Origin: Caballeronia udeis
GTDB lineage: Bacteria; Pseudomonadota; Gammaproteobacteria; Burkholderiales; Burkholderiaceae
Direction: 5' to 3'
DNA length: 64,000 nt
Assembly: GCF_001544555.2 (NCBI RefSeq)
Contig: NZ_FCOK02000046.1
Span: 1 to 64,000, forward strand
This document shows, in pieces, positions 9,734 to 18,189 of the stretch (within the stretch, counting starts at the first letter, position 1; each line of letters begins with the position of its first letter). The notes under the pieces were generated by a model, which had not been told where the DNA came from, searched no databases, and worked only from the letters and a program-made list of their open reading frames with translations. The position numbers and the translations under genes were made by a program.

Positions 9734-9898
9734 TCATTGGTGATCATCAGCCTCTACCTTGGGAAAGGTGAGCAGCCACCCGAGGATTGTCACGAAGAGA
9801 AAGAGCGCTACGCAGGCAACAACATATTCGATTGCAGGTGGTAGCGATTTAAGGAGGTAGACGACCAGGGAGGCGTCAGTGTTAAGAGTTCCGAACAT
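9734..9898 (-). CDS. small single-span membrane protein (54 aa), family A
   Basis: A 54-residue protein beginning MFGTLNTDASLVVYLLKSLP, followed by a hydrophobic span of about 23 residues (IEYVVACVALFLFVTILGWLL) and a short acidic tail. GGGGGAG lies 5 bases before the ATG on the minus strand, which is strong support for translation. It lies 160 bases downstream of HTH regulator 1 on the same strand. It resembles the 67-residue protein at 52724-52927: both have L-K-x-[LF]-P-x-x-I before the span. I do not recognise the family; a small accessory subunit of a membrane complex is possible. Confidence 0.6.
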   Translation of the reverse strand: MFGTLNTDASLVVYLLKSLPPAIEYVVACVALFLFVTILGWLLTFPKVEADDHQ

Positions 9899-10058
9899 AA
9901 CGACTCCCCCCTTTATATATGAAATGTCCAATCTGTCATTTGCTTGCAGGCTTAACGTCGACCCAACGGCGTCTGATCCAAGAGGTGCCGATTCGCTGGC
10001 TGCGGAAGGTAGGGCTGGCTCACGTGACACCGGAAGGGATTCTCTGCGTGCGCCTGCA

Positions 10059-10886
10059 TCAACCCTCGCCACCCCACACCATTGTGGACTGGTCCCCGGT
10101 CATGTATTCCCGTATCTCAAGCGGAAGGGACTGGTCGCTTGGAAGGAGGACCGTCGCTTCCCGAAGGTGTTTTTTCCGGATGGAGCCACGGTCAGCGAAG
10201 CATAGAGCCAAACGTGTTGAAAATGGCTGACGAAAGGATGAAGAGGCCACACCAGTGACGACTCCATAGAGGAAACGGATCGGGCGTCGATGTTGGGGCG
10301 TGAGCACGGAGAATGTCATCTCGTTGCGTTGCCGACCTTCAAAATCAATCATGAAAATTCGATCGCCCAGCAAAAAGCAAAAGCCGTGATACGTGAAGGA
10401 ATACCCCACCTTGTGAGTGCTTTCCTGTAACGGAAAGCGTTCCACCGTGACGTATCGAATGACGGAGTCGTGCTCGTATATGCAAGTCACTGACCTAAGG
10501 ATGCGCCCCTTATAGATCGACGAATTGTGGTAACGATAGTAGACACCGAGAAAGTCACGCAGCGGCCCGACTGAAGACTTGATGAGCGGAAGAAAGTGAA
10601 GAAATTGCGGCGCTGACTTCAGATCAATGGGTAACTCGTATTCGAGTCCTTCGTAGAAGCTACGAAACTCCGCGGGTGCGCGAAATAGATCTGCCGGCTC
10701 CATGAGGAAAAACTTGGCAATCTTGATAAGCACTTTCTGCGAAGGGACGTGGTAGCCGGCAAGGTACTTGTTGAATTGTTGACGATTTACGTTCAGCTTG
10801 CGGCAGAAGTCCGCGACCGAGTCGAAGGAGGCCACCAATAGCGAAAGGTTAGTGGCGAGATGGGCGACGTCTTGCTGGCGATCCAT
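10059..10886 (-). CDS. HTH (XRE-like) transcriptional regulator 1 with unknown C-terminal domain
   Basis: The 275-residue protein has an N-terminal helix-turn-helix of Cro/C1 type around residues 18-65 (SVADFCRKLNVNRQQFNKYLAG). About 200 residues of an unrecognised domain follow, including GVYYRYHNSSIYKGRILRSV and ending WGGEG. It is a clear paralogue of the protein at 42920-43786, sharing that central block almost unchanged. Both are transcribed divergently from a promoter of the TGCGTC-N4-TGCGTC-N14 type (11107-11172 here). It is therefore my prime candidate, with its paralogue, for the factor binding those sites. The family is not one I can name. Confidence 0.8.
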   Translation of the reverse strand: MDRQQDVAHLATNLSLLVASFDSVADFCRKLNVNRQQFNKYLAGYHVPSQKVLIKIAKFFLMEPADLFRAPAEFRSFYEGLEYELPIDLKSAPQFLHFLPLIKSSVGPLRDFLGVYYRYHNSSIYKGRILRSVTCIYEHDSVIRYVTVERFPLQESTHKVGYSFTYHGFCFLLGDRIFMIDFEGRQRNEMTFSVLTPQHRRPIRFLYGVVTGVASSSFRQPFSTRLALCFADRGSIRKKHLREATVLLPSDQSLPLEIREYMTGDQSTMVWGGEG

Positions 10887-11106
10887 GTCTTTGTCTGGGG
10901 AGGACTTCGGGCTGAGCCCAATTGTTCAGGGAAATAGTTGGGCATGCCTAACTGACGATGCTACGGATCGGCGGATGGTATCGCGCGCGCGCCCGAATGC
11001 CAACTAGTAAAAATCATACCGAAACACGTCGCCAAAACCGCGTGGGGCTGCTATCAGGATGCCGCTCGCCAAGGGGCTATCGACTGATTCAGTGTACTGC
11101 TTCCTG

Positions 11107-11172
11107 TGCGTCACAGTGCGTCTAATTTGAGTGTCCTGCGAAATTGAGTGTGCTTTTTTAGCGGCAAATAAT
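11107..11172 (+). promoter_or_regulatory. TGCGTC-type promoter P1 (TPP/sugar-permease operon)
   Basis: Half-sites TGCGTC at 11107 and 11117 and TGCGAAATTGA at 11137, then AATAAT at 11167-11172. The TTGA inside the third element with a 17-base gap to AATAAT forms a sigma70 -35/-10 pair. The first half-site is 60 bases before the -10. The predicted start near 11179 gives a 60-base leader to the TPP-enzyme gene. It lies in the 355-base divergent gap with HTH regulator 1. Confidence 0.7.
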
Positions 11173-11241
11173 CGTCCCCTCTGAACGGGATGCTTAACCA
11201 GGCGATCCGTCCGGCAGCTGCTTGACAAAAAGGAGACGAGA

Positions 11242-13011
11242 TTGAAGTTGACCGGCGCACAGGCCATTGCACAGGCGATGAAAATGCACGGCGTCCAGTA
11301 CGTTGCTGGTGTACCAGGGCGGGACTGTCTTCCTTTGCTGGATGCGCTGCTCGACGCGGGAAGGGATATTCCTTTCATCCAGGTCATGCAGTCGAAGAGT
11401 GCCGTACATCTTGCCGACGGCTTTCATCGGGCGTGCGGCCGCCCAATGGCAGTTGTCGGTGGTGTTAGCGGCAACGATCTTGCGATTGCAAGTGACGTTG
11501 GTTCAATGACCGAGCATTCCAGTGCTGCACTATTGCTCCGTGGTTATGCCGCTGCGGGCAAGTATTCTCCAAAAAGAATCACGCCGCGCAAGGCCTCGAA
11601 CACGCAAATCGGAATGAACGCGTTTGGTACCGCTCCCAAGCGTTGGAACCCGCGTAACGCGAGAGACCTGCTTGGCGTTCTGCCATTGGCGTTGGGCGAT
11701 TTACTGGCTAGCCAGCCGAGCCCTGTACAGCTCGATGTGTCACTTGAAGTTCAGGTTGAACAGATAGACGTTGATGTTTCGCTGCTCCAGAGCGTAGGGA
11801 CGCCCGACCTCCCGGATGCGGACGAGAGCCTCATCGAACAGGCTGCGGCGCTGCTGGGAGCTTCCGTGCGACCGGTCTTGTTCGTCGGCATCGGCGCCGT
11901 GACGTCGAACGCAAGTGAAATCCTCGTCAAGCTTGCTTCGAAGGCGGGCGCTGCAGTGGTTACCACGGCCAGCGCCAAGGGTGTGATTGCTGAAGATCAT
12001 CCCCTCAGTGGACTTTCAGCCGGGAGGTTTGGCACCGGCGTGGGCAATGCAATCCTGGCGCGCGCAGACCTCGTTCTCGTTGCAGGCTGCACAGATAGCG
12101 ATTGGGCGGCAATCCAGAATTCATCGGGCTCGAAAACAAGCACGGATGCACAAAAACTGATCACGTTCTCGCCCGGGTCCGTCTCAGGAAAACAACCCCG
12201 TCTGTGCATTAGCGCGGATCTATCCCGCTCGCTCTCCGGCATCGCGCAGTCAATATCTACGTATCGATCGCGGCGCGCACTGGCACAGCATGCGAGCTGG
12301 CTCGCAGTGGTGCAACAGTTGAAAGCGCGATGGTTGCGGATGGTCGAGGACAGGTCCGGCCTGCTTAAGACGCCCTTTCCCGCTCAAAGACCCATCGCCA
12401 AGCTTCAGGAACTCATGTCGCGGGATGGGTTGATTGTTGCGGGTCCCGGAACGGCACTGATTGCTGTCCAGCAGGTTTTTCGCGCTTACGCGCCGCGTAC
12501 CCAGCTTACCTGTGCGAATTCGCCCGTGACTGGTTGGGCCGTTCCAGCAGCGATTGGCGCAAAGCTGGCTGTGCCCGCGAGGGACGTCGTGTGCATTGTC
12601 GGGGATGGCGATTTCCTTCAGTCCATACCCGAAATGGCTGTCTGCGTCATGCACAGCCTGCCACTGGTATTCGTGGTTCTGAACAACTGCGGGCACATGT
12701 CGACCCGCTTCCTGCAGCAGAAGCTATTGGGGCGACACGTTGGTTCGGAGTTCAACTTGCCTAATGGAAGGCCGTATTCCCCGAATTTCTCCGACATTGC
12801 CCGCAGTTTCGGACTTGAGGCATGGCGGGTCGAGTATGAGTCGCAACTGGAGAGCGCGTTGAGCCGGGCGCTGTCCAGCGGAGGACCGGCACTGGTGGAG
12901 GTCCTGACCGAACGTGAAGACACGGCATCGCTCACGGAGTGCTGGGATGGTTTCGGCTACGAGGGAGGACAAGCCTCGACCTGTCGGCCCGAGAGAAGTT
13001 TTGTTGAGTAA
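11242..13011 (+). CDS. TPP-dependent acetolactate synthase-like protein lacking the catalytic glutamate
   Basis: A 589-residue protein of the thiamine-diphosphate enzyme family (acetolactate synthase, IolD and relatives). The N-terminal domain has GVQYVAGVPG, and the C-terminal TPP-binding motif is GDGDFLQ...LNN near residues 455-482. The paralogue at 19803-21590 has HEQSAVHLADG where this protein has QSKSAVHLADG, so the glutamate that activates TPP is replaced by serine. The stretch after VSGNDLAIA is also divergent. It may be catalytically altered, as glyoxylate carboligase also lacks this glutamate, or it may be inactive. The start is TTG 11242 with AAGGAG about 6-8 bases upstream. It heads an operon with sugar permeases. 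Confidence 0.85.
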   Translation: MKLTGAQAIAQAMKMHGVQYVAGVPGRDCLPLLDALLDAGRDIPFIQVMQSKSAVHLADGFHRACGRPMAVVGGVSGNDLAIASDVGSMTEHSSAALLLRGYAAAGKYSPKRITPRKASNTQIGMNAFGTAPKRWNPRNARDLLGVLPLALGDLLASQPSPVQLDVSLEVQVEQIDVDVSLLQSVGTPDLPDADESLIEQAAALLGASVRPVLFVGIGAVTSNASEILVKLASKAGAAVVTTASAKGVIAEDHPLSGLSAGRFGTGVGNAILARADLVLVAGCTDSDWAAIQNSSGSKTSTDAQKLITFSPGSVSGKQPRLCISADLSRSLSGIAQSISTYRSRRALAQHASWLAVVQQLKARWLRMVEDRSGLLKTPFPAQRPIAKLQELMSRDGLIVAGPGTALIAVQQVFRAYAPRTQLTCANSPVTGWAVPAAIGAKLAVPARDVVCIVGDGDFLQSIPEMAVCVMHSLPLVFVVLNNCGHMSTRFLQQKLLGRHVGSEFNLPNGRPYSPNFSDIARSFGLEAWRVEYESQLESALSRALSSGGPALVEVLTEREDTASLTECWDGFGYEGGQASTCRPERSFVE

Positions 13012-13089
13012 GCGCGTCAAGTCTCAGCGGTCGATTGACCTTGGCTGCCAGGACACTTTTTGGTCAAGCAAATTTACAGAGGCAAGTTC

Positions 13090-14049
13090 ATGGAAGTAGA
13101 TACGAGTCGCGGGCTGAACGTATCTCTGAAATCTAGAGATGGAGCAGGCAGCACAAAGTCGCAGAGACCTCGCCGCAAACGATATTTGAATCCGGCCGTT
13201 ATCACCTTGACGCCGAGTGTCATCGTACTGACGATCGCGGTTTACGTCTTCATCGGTTGGTCGGTGCTTATATCGTTTACAAATTCGAAGTTCGCTCCGA
13301 ACTATGATTTCGTTGGCTTGGCGCAATACGCACGCCTATGGAATTCCGATCGCTGGAACGTGGCGGTCGTGAACCTTGGCCTGTTCTCCGTAGCGTTCAT
13401 GCTGATCTCTCTCGTTATCGGACTCCTTCTTGCCATTTTCCTGGACCAGAAGGTCCGGGCCGAAGGGACGCTTCGGATGATTTACCTCTACCCCATGGCC
13501 GTGTCGCTCATCGTGACCGGCACGGCATGGAAGTGGATCCTGAACCCCGGACTGGGGCTTGAGATGCTGTTTCATGAGATCGGATGGACCAGTGTGCACG
13601 TCAACTGGCTTATCGATCCCAAGATGTCGGTCTACACGCTGGTCATTGCCGCGGTATGGCAAACGGCTGGCTTCGTCATGGCGATCTTCCTGGCGGGCCT
13701 TCGAGGGGTCGATGCAGATATTGTGAAGGCGGCCCAGATGGAAGGGGCAGGCACCACCCGCATCTACTTGACCATCATCATTCCAATGCTCAGGTCGTCG
13801 GTGTTCAGCGTCATCGTGATTCTTATCTATCAGGCTGTGCGATCGTTCGACCTCGTGGTTGCACTGACTAACGGCGGTCCGGGCTTCTCGAGCGACCTGC
13901 CGACGACCTTCATGTACAACCTCACGTTCAGTCGTGGGCAGCTGGCGCAGGGCGCTGCAAGTTCCGTGATGATTCTGCTGGTCGTGATCGTCATTATTGT
14001 CCCGTATCTTTACTCGGAGTTTAAGCGTGAGCACCACGATAGCCTCTAA
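13090..14049 (+). CDS. sugar ABC transporter permease, MalF/GtsB type (CUT1)
   Basis: A 319-residue inner-membrane permease. The N-terminal cytoplasmic tail of about 35 residues is basic, followed by six membrane segments. The coupling loop is DIVKAAQMEGAGTTRIYLTIIIPMLRS near residue 225. Its opening after the tail (LTPSVIVLTIAVYVFIGWSV) resembles glucose/mannose-type GtsB permeases. ATG 13090 is chosen because AGAGGC lies upstream at a suitable distance. No binding protein is encoded in this operon; candidates lie at 35536-36813 and 58263-59513. Confidence 0.88.
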   Translation: MEVDTSRGLNVSLKSRDGAGSTKSQRPRRKRYLNPAVITLTPSVIVLTIAVYVFIGWSVLISFTNSKFAPNYDFVGLAQYARLWNSDRWNVAVVNLGLFSVAFMLISLVIGLLLAIFLDQKVRAEGTLRMIYLYPMAVSLIVTGTAWKWILNPGLGLEMLFHEIGWTSVHVNWLIDPKMSVYTLVIAAVWQTAGFVMAIFLAGLRGVDADIVKAAQMEGAGTTRIYLTIIIPMLRSSVFSVIVILIYQAVRSFDLVVALTNGGPGFSSDLPTTFMYNLTFSRGQLAQGAASSVMILLVVIVIIVPYLYSEFKREHHDSL

Positions 14050-14944
14050 TCCCGTGCGCCATCCGGCACGGCCCAGGAATCGCCGGCGAGCGATTTCCAA
14101 AACGATCAGCCGAATAGTCCTTTACGTGGTGCTGATTGCTTTCGCCGGCTTCTTTATCATGCCTTTGATCGTCATGCTATTCGCATCGCTCAAGGACATG
14201 GCGGAAATCCGCTCGACGTCGATTCTCTCGGTACCCCTAAGACCCACGATCCAGCCGTGGGTGGACGCCTGGGCCCATGCTTGCGTGGGCATTGACTGCG
14301 TCGGGCTGCAAGGCTTCTATTTCAATACCGTGTTGATGGTGGTTCCCGCCGTGATGCTTTCGACCCTGTTCGGAGCGCTCAACGGGTATGCGTTGACCAA
14401 GTTCAACTTCAAGGGATCGCGAGTTGTGTACGGGGTCATCCTGTTCGGAAGTTTCACTCCCTATCAGGCGGTGCTGATTCCGCTTGCAAAGACGCTTGGC
14501 GTGTTGGGGCTGTCCGGAAATATTGGTGGTCTTATTCTCGCGCACACGGTCTATGGACTGCCCTTTACCACCATGTTTTTCCGCAACTATTTCATGACTG
14601 TGCCACAGGATCTGGTCAAGGCCGCCAGAGTCGATGGAGCCGGATTCTGGACGACCTTCTGGCATATCATCCTGCCGCTTTCAGTGCCCATGATCGTGGT
14701 CACGGTGATCTGGCAGTTCACCGGAATCTGGAACGACTTCCTGTTCGGCGTTTCATTCACGAGCGGTCAGAACACGCCAATCATGGTTGCGCTGAATAAC
14801 ATGGTTAGCGCAAGCGCAGGCGAACGTCCCTATGACGTACACATGGCCGCAGCTTTGTTGGCGGCGCTTCCCACGTTGGTGATCTACGTTTTTGCCGGTA
14901 AATATTTTGTGCGCGGCCTCATGGCCGGTGCAGTCAAGGGGTAA
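14027..14944 (+). CDS. sugar ABC transporter permease, MalG/GtsC type (CUT1)
   Basis: A 305-residue inner-membrane permease with the MalG-type coupling loop DLVKAARVDGAGFWTTFWHIILPLS and C-terminal VRGLMAGAVKG. The GTG at 14027 has CGGAG 7 bases upstream and overlaps the end of the preceding permease gene, showing translational coupling. With the MalF-type partner it forms the sugar channel. Its stop overlaps the ATG of the ATPase gene. Confidence 0.9.
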   Translation: MSTTIASNPVRHPARPRNRRRAISKTISRIVLYVVLIAFAGFFIMPLIVMLFASLKDMAEIRSTSILSVPLRPTIQPWVDAWAHACVGIDCVGLQGFYFNTVLMVVPAVMLSTLFGALNGYALTKFNFKGSRVVYGVILFGSFTPYQAVLIPLAKTLGVLGLSGNIGGLILAHTVYGLPFTTMFFRNYFMTVPQDLVKAARVDGAGFWTTFWHIILPLSVPMIVVTVIWQFTGIWNDFLFGVSFTSGQNTPIMVALNNMVSASAGERPYDVHMAAALLAALPTLVIYVFAGKYFVRGLMAGAVKG

Positions 14945-16038
14945 TGATGGCTTCTTTGCATATCCGGGACGTTCGGAAGAACTATGGCAGTGTCGCTTGT
15001 CTGAAGTCGATCAACATAGACGTCGATGATGGCGAATTTCTCGTTTTACTCGGGCCGTCGGGTTGCGGAAAATCGACGCTGCTTAACGCGATCGCGGGTC
15101 TCGAACCTGTCTCTGAGGGCGAGATCATCATCGACGGAACAATCGTGAACGACATCGAGTCCGCCCGTCGCGATATTGCCATGGTGTTCCAGTCTTACGC
15201 GCTTTACCCGACCATGACAGTCCGCAAAAACCTGACGTTCGGCATGCGCGTACGCGGCGCGAGCAAACGTGAGCAGCAGGCTGCGGTTCAACGGGTTGCG
15301 TCCATTCTCCAGCTCGATCAGTTGCTTGACCGAAAGCCTAGCCAGCTCTCTGGCGGTCAGCGACAGCGCGTCGCAATGGGACGGGCAATGGTTCGCGAAC
15401 CGAAGATTTTTCTCTTCGACGAGCCCTTGTCGAATCTGGATGCAAAACTCCGTACCGACATGCGCGCGGAAATCAAGAAGTTGCATCAGCGCGTGGCTAC
15501 GACCACCGTCTATGTGACGCATGACCAGATCGAGGCTATGACGCTCGCCACCAAGATCGTCGTCATGAAGGGGGGAGAGGTTCAGCAGATCGGGACACCG
15601 GAAGACGTCTATGACCGGCCCAATAACCTGTTCATCGCCCGGTTCATCGGGTCTCCCGCAATGAACTGCATGAAGGGCATGCTTCGCAGCAGGCCGTCCG
15701 GCGTGGTTTTTGTGGGGGGGCCGGACAAGGCGCATCCGCTCGAAATTTCGCTGGGTCAATTGTCCCCGGCGCAGGAGCGTTATATTGGACGCGAAATGAC
15801 GCTGGGTGTTCGCCCTGAGTGGTTTGCTCTGAGTGCCGGCGATGCGGGCTTCACGGCGACCGTTGACGTGGTCGAACCAACCGGGGCGGACAATTTCGTG
15901 CTGGTCGCCGCGTATGGCGAACCCATCATGACCCGATTCGCACCCGGGGTCGGCAAAGTGGGTGAGGTTGTCAAGTTGACCGTGAATCCCGGCAAGGTTC
16001 TGATATTTGACGCGGTGACGGAAGAGCGCGTGTCTTGA
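14944..16038 (+). CDS. sugar ABC transporter ATPase, MalK/UgpC/MsmX type
   Basis: A 364-residue nucleotide-binding subunit with Walker A GPSGCGKST near residue 38, Q-loop FQSYALYP, signature LSGGQRQRVAMGRA, Walker B FLFDEPLSNLDA and the switch histidine in YVTHDQ. A C-terminal TOBE/OB domain follows from about residue 235, including GVRPEWFAL. The start overlaps the previous stop (TAATG). It energises the CUT1 permeases upstream. ATPases of this type are often shared between several sugar transporters in a cell, so it could also serve other binding proteins in the window. Confidence 0.93.
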   Translation: MMASLHIRDVRKNYGSVACLKSINIDVDDGEFLVLLGPSGCGKSTLLNAIAGLEPVSEGEIIIDGTIVNDIESARRDIAMVFQSYALYPTMTVRKNLTFGMRVRGASKREQQAAVQRVASILQLDQLLDRKPSQLSGGQRQRVAMGRAMVREPKIFLFDEPLSNLDAKLRTDMRAEIKKLHQRVATTTVYVTHDQIEAMTLATKIVVMKGGEVQQIGTPEDVYDRPNNLFIARFIGSPAMNCMKGMLRSRPSGVVFVGGPDKAHPLEISLGQLSPAQERYIGREMTLGVRPEWFALSAGDAGFTATVDVVEPTGADNFVLVAAYGEPIMTRFAPGVGKVGEVVKLTVNPGKVLIFDAVTEERVS

Positions 16039-16143
16039 TTCGGGTCAGGCAGGCGATTGCGTGAAGCATGAGAGGAGATGAGCCGTCGTGTTCATCGTGC
16101 ACGGCTCGTCGATAAGCTTTGACTTGGCCAGGAGCCCCGTTCA

Positions 16144-16959
16144 ATGCAGGCGTTGATCAGCGATCAGGAAGCGAAGTACTATCGGCAAACGATTCGTCAG
16201 TTGTGCGATCAAGCCCGCAAACTTGGTTCGGCGCATCCGGACCGGTTGTTCCAGATTGCGCGAAAGGAGGACGAGTCACCGGTGACCGAACTCGACCGGC
16301 AGATAGAACTGGCGCTGCGTGCCACTATCCAGTCGAGACATCCCGACGATAGCATCATCGGCGAAGAGTTCGGCATATGGGAGGGAGCACCGAATCACTT
16401 TTCCGACAGGAAATGGGTGATCGATCCACTCGACGGAACAAGGGCTTTTGTGACCGGAAGCCCCCTGTGGGGAACATTGATCGGAGTCCTGCATGATGGC
16501 CGGCCCTGGCTGGGGGCGATCGAGATGCCGGCGTTAGGCCGGCGCTTCTTCGCGCCGGGCGGGCGGCGCACGGGACCCGTTGAAGAGAGGCTGGGAACGA
16601 GCGCTTGCTCGGCGCTCGCAGCTGTTCGACTGTGCACGACCACTCCCGACAAGTTCACGCCGCGCCAGGGCCAGGGATTCCGGCGCCTGGTCAAGGCGAT
16701 AGCCGTCCATCGATACGGCGGCGACTGCTTCAACTATGCAGCGCTTGCGACGGGTCGATGCGATCTCGTCGTGGAGTGTGGGCTGGCGCCACATGATTTT
16801 CTTCCCATTGTGCCGATCATCGAAAATGCCGGTGGCATCATGACCGACTGGCAGGGTGAGGAATTGACCGAGCACTCAGCCGGTGATGTTGTTGCTTCCT
16901 CGACCCCTGCCTTGCATCATCAGGCACTTCGAATGCTCCTGGTCGCGGCTGACGATTGA
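16144..16959 (+). CDS. inositol monophosphatase superfamily phosphatase (HisN-like)
   Basis: A 271-residue member of the IMPase/FBPase superfamily. The metal-binding motifs are GEEFG near residue 75, WVIDPLDGTRAF near 96 and the C-terminal HDFLPIVPIIENAGG. It resembles HisN-type histidinol-phosphatases more than SuhB, but no other histidine gene except the HisD-like dehydrogenase at 22911 is nearby. A role in removing phosphate from a sugar or cyclitol phosphate in the pathway is plausible. It lies 105 bases after the transporter ATPase and is probably the last gene of the P1 operon. Confidence 0.82.
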   Translation: MQALISDQEAKYYRQTIRQLCDQARKLGSAHPDRLFQIARKEDESPVTELDRQIELALRATIQSRHPDDSIIGEEFGIWEGAPNHFSDRKWVIDPLDGTRAFVTGSPLWGTLIGVLHDGRPWLGAIEMPALGRRFFAPGGRRTGPVEERLGTSACSALAAVRLCTTTPDKFTPRQGQGFRRLVKAIAVHRYGGDCFNYAALATGRCDLVVECGLAPHDFLPIVPIIENAGGIMTDWQGEELTEHSAGDVVASSTPALHHQALRMLLVAADD

Positions 16960-16962
16960 CGA

Positions 16963-16992
16963 TTGAGGCTTGGGTGGGGCTACCTGTACAAT
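16963..16992 (+). promoter_or_regulatory. promoter of the LacI-type regulator gene
   Basis: TTGAGG (16963-16968), 18 bases and TACAAT (16987-16992) lie just after the phosphatase stop. TGTAC (16986-16990) and GTACA (about 17007-17011) form an inverted repeat over the -10 and start point. This may be an autoregulatory site. Confidence 0.45.
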
Positions 16993-17032
16993 CCCTTGAT
17001 TGGTCGTACAAGGACTGGACGCCTCTTCGCAA

Positions 17033-18133
17033 ATGAAAAGAACAGTTTCAATGAAGGATGTAGCACTCGCGGCAGGTGTATCTCAGCCCGCGGTGTCGTA
17101 CGCTTATAACAAGCCGTCGGAAATATCGGAGGCGCAACGTGAGCACATCCTGAAGACCGCAAGAAAGCTCGGCTATCCCGGACCTAGCGTTCGAGGCGGG
17201 AGTTTGCGTTCCGGCCGGGTTGGTGCGATCGGTCTCATGATCATGGACGAGCTTCCCTATGCCTTTGTGGATCCGTCGACTACCGGGCTTTTGCGGGGCA
17301 TAGGAGAGATCGGCGAGTTGGCAAATGTTGCGCTTGCGCTCTTCCCATTGCAGAAGGACCTGGCAAACCACGCTGCCGAACCGGACATTGTCAGCTTGGC
17401 AGTGCGTGGTTTTGTCGATGGTTTAATTGTTTATAGCCTGCCGGATGATTACCCGGTGATCGCCATGGCCCGGAAGCAGAACATTCCTTTCGTCGTGGTC
17501 GATGCGCCGATCATCGAGGGTGTGCCTTTTGTGGGAATTGACGACTTCGGCTCTGGCATCACTCAGATGAAGCATTTGCTCGACCTCGGGCACACGAAAA
17601 TTGGCATCATTGCCGACCGCCTGCGGCCCGATGGTTCGAGAGGGTGGGTCTCGCCTGAACGTTTCCGGCAGTCAACTGAAAACGTGGTTAGAGCCCGGCT
17701 GGAAGGGTATCTGGTCGCGGCACAGGCCGCGGGCCTGACCTTCGAGGATTTGGTGATCGTGGAGGCCGGAGGATTTGACTACGCTTCCGGCTATTGGGCG
17801 GCTGAACAGATCCTGAGTTGCAAAGGTCTGAGCGCCGTGGCTGCCACCTCTGACGTGATGGCCCTGTCCATATTGAAGACAGCGGGGGAGCACGGCGTCA
17901 TTGTTCCGGACCAGCTTTCTATCATTGGATTTGACGACATTCCTGACGCGGAGGGTGCCGGATTGACCACCATACGGCAACCGCTCGTTGAAAAGGGTAG
18001 ACACGCCGCCCGCTTGCTCAACGAACTGTTGAGCGATGGTCCATCGAAAAAGTCCGCCGCAACCAGGATCATATTGCCCACCGAACTGGTCGTTCGCTCC
18101 ACCACGAAATCGCGGCGTCGCAAACGTGCCTGA
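17033..18133 (+). CDS. LacI-family transcriptional regulator
   Basis: A 366-residue repressor with the N-terminal LacI helix-turn-helix and hinge (VSMKDVALAAGVSQPAVSYA, then EISEAQREHIL) and a periplasmic-binding-protein-like sugar domain (GLMIMDELPYAF near 60, IIGFDDIPDAEGAGLTTIRQP near 305). ATG 17033 gives a normal LacI start, though no clear Shine-Dalgarno is seen. It is convergent with the ThuA-TPP-GMC operon. The palindrome CTTATACGTATAAG at that operon's start point has the central CG typical of LacI-family operators, so this protein is the best local candidate to bind it. Confidence 0.92.
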   Translation: MKRTVSMKDVALAAGVSQPAVSYAYNKPSEISEAQREHILKTARKLGYPGPSVRGGSLRSGRVGAIGLMIMDELPYAFVDPSTTGLLRGIGEIGELANVALALFPLQKDLANHAAEPDIVSLAVRGFVDGLIVYSLPDDYPVIAMARKQNIPFVVVDAPIIEGVPFVGIDDFGSGITQMKHLLDLGHTKIGIIADRLRPDGSRGWVSPERFRQSTENVVRARLEGYLVAAQAAGLTFEDLVIVEAGGFDYASGYWAAEQILSCKGLSAVAATSDVMALSILKTAGEHGVIVPDQLSIIGFDDIPDAEGAGLTTIRQPLVEKGRHAARLLNELLSDGPSKKSAATRIILPTELVVRSTTKSRRRKRA

Positions 18134-18189
18134 AGGTAAGCGGAAGGACCCCTGACTCGGGCCCACGATGGACTGCTACCATCCCTTGG

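Noticed and set aside
13336..14100. Minus-strand frame rich in His, Asp and Arg opposite the MalF-type permease
   Set aside because: A complementary frame of a hydrophobic gene gives exactly this composition; no ribosome site or homology is seen.
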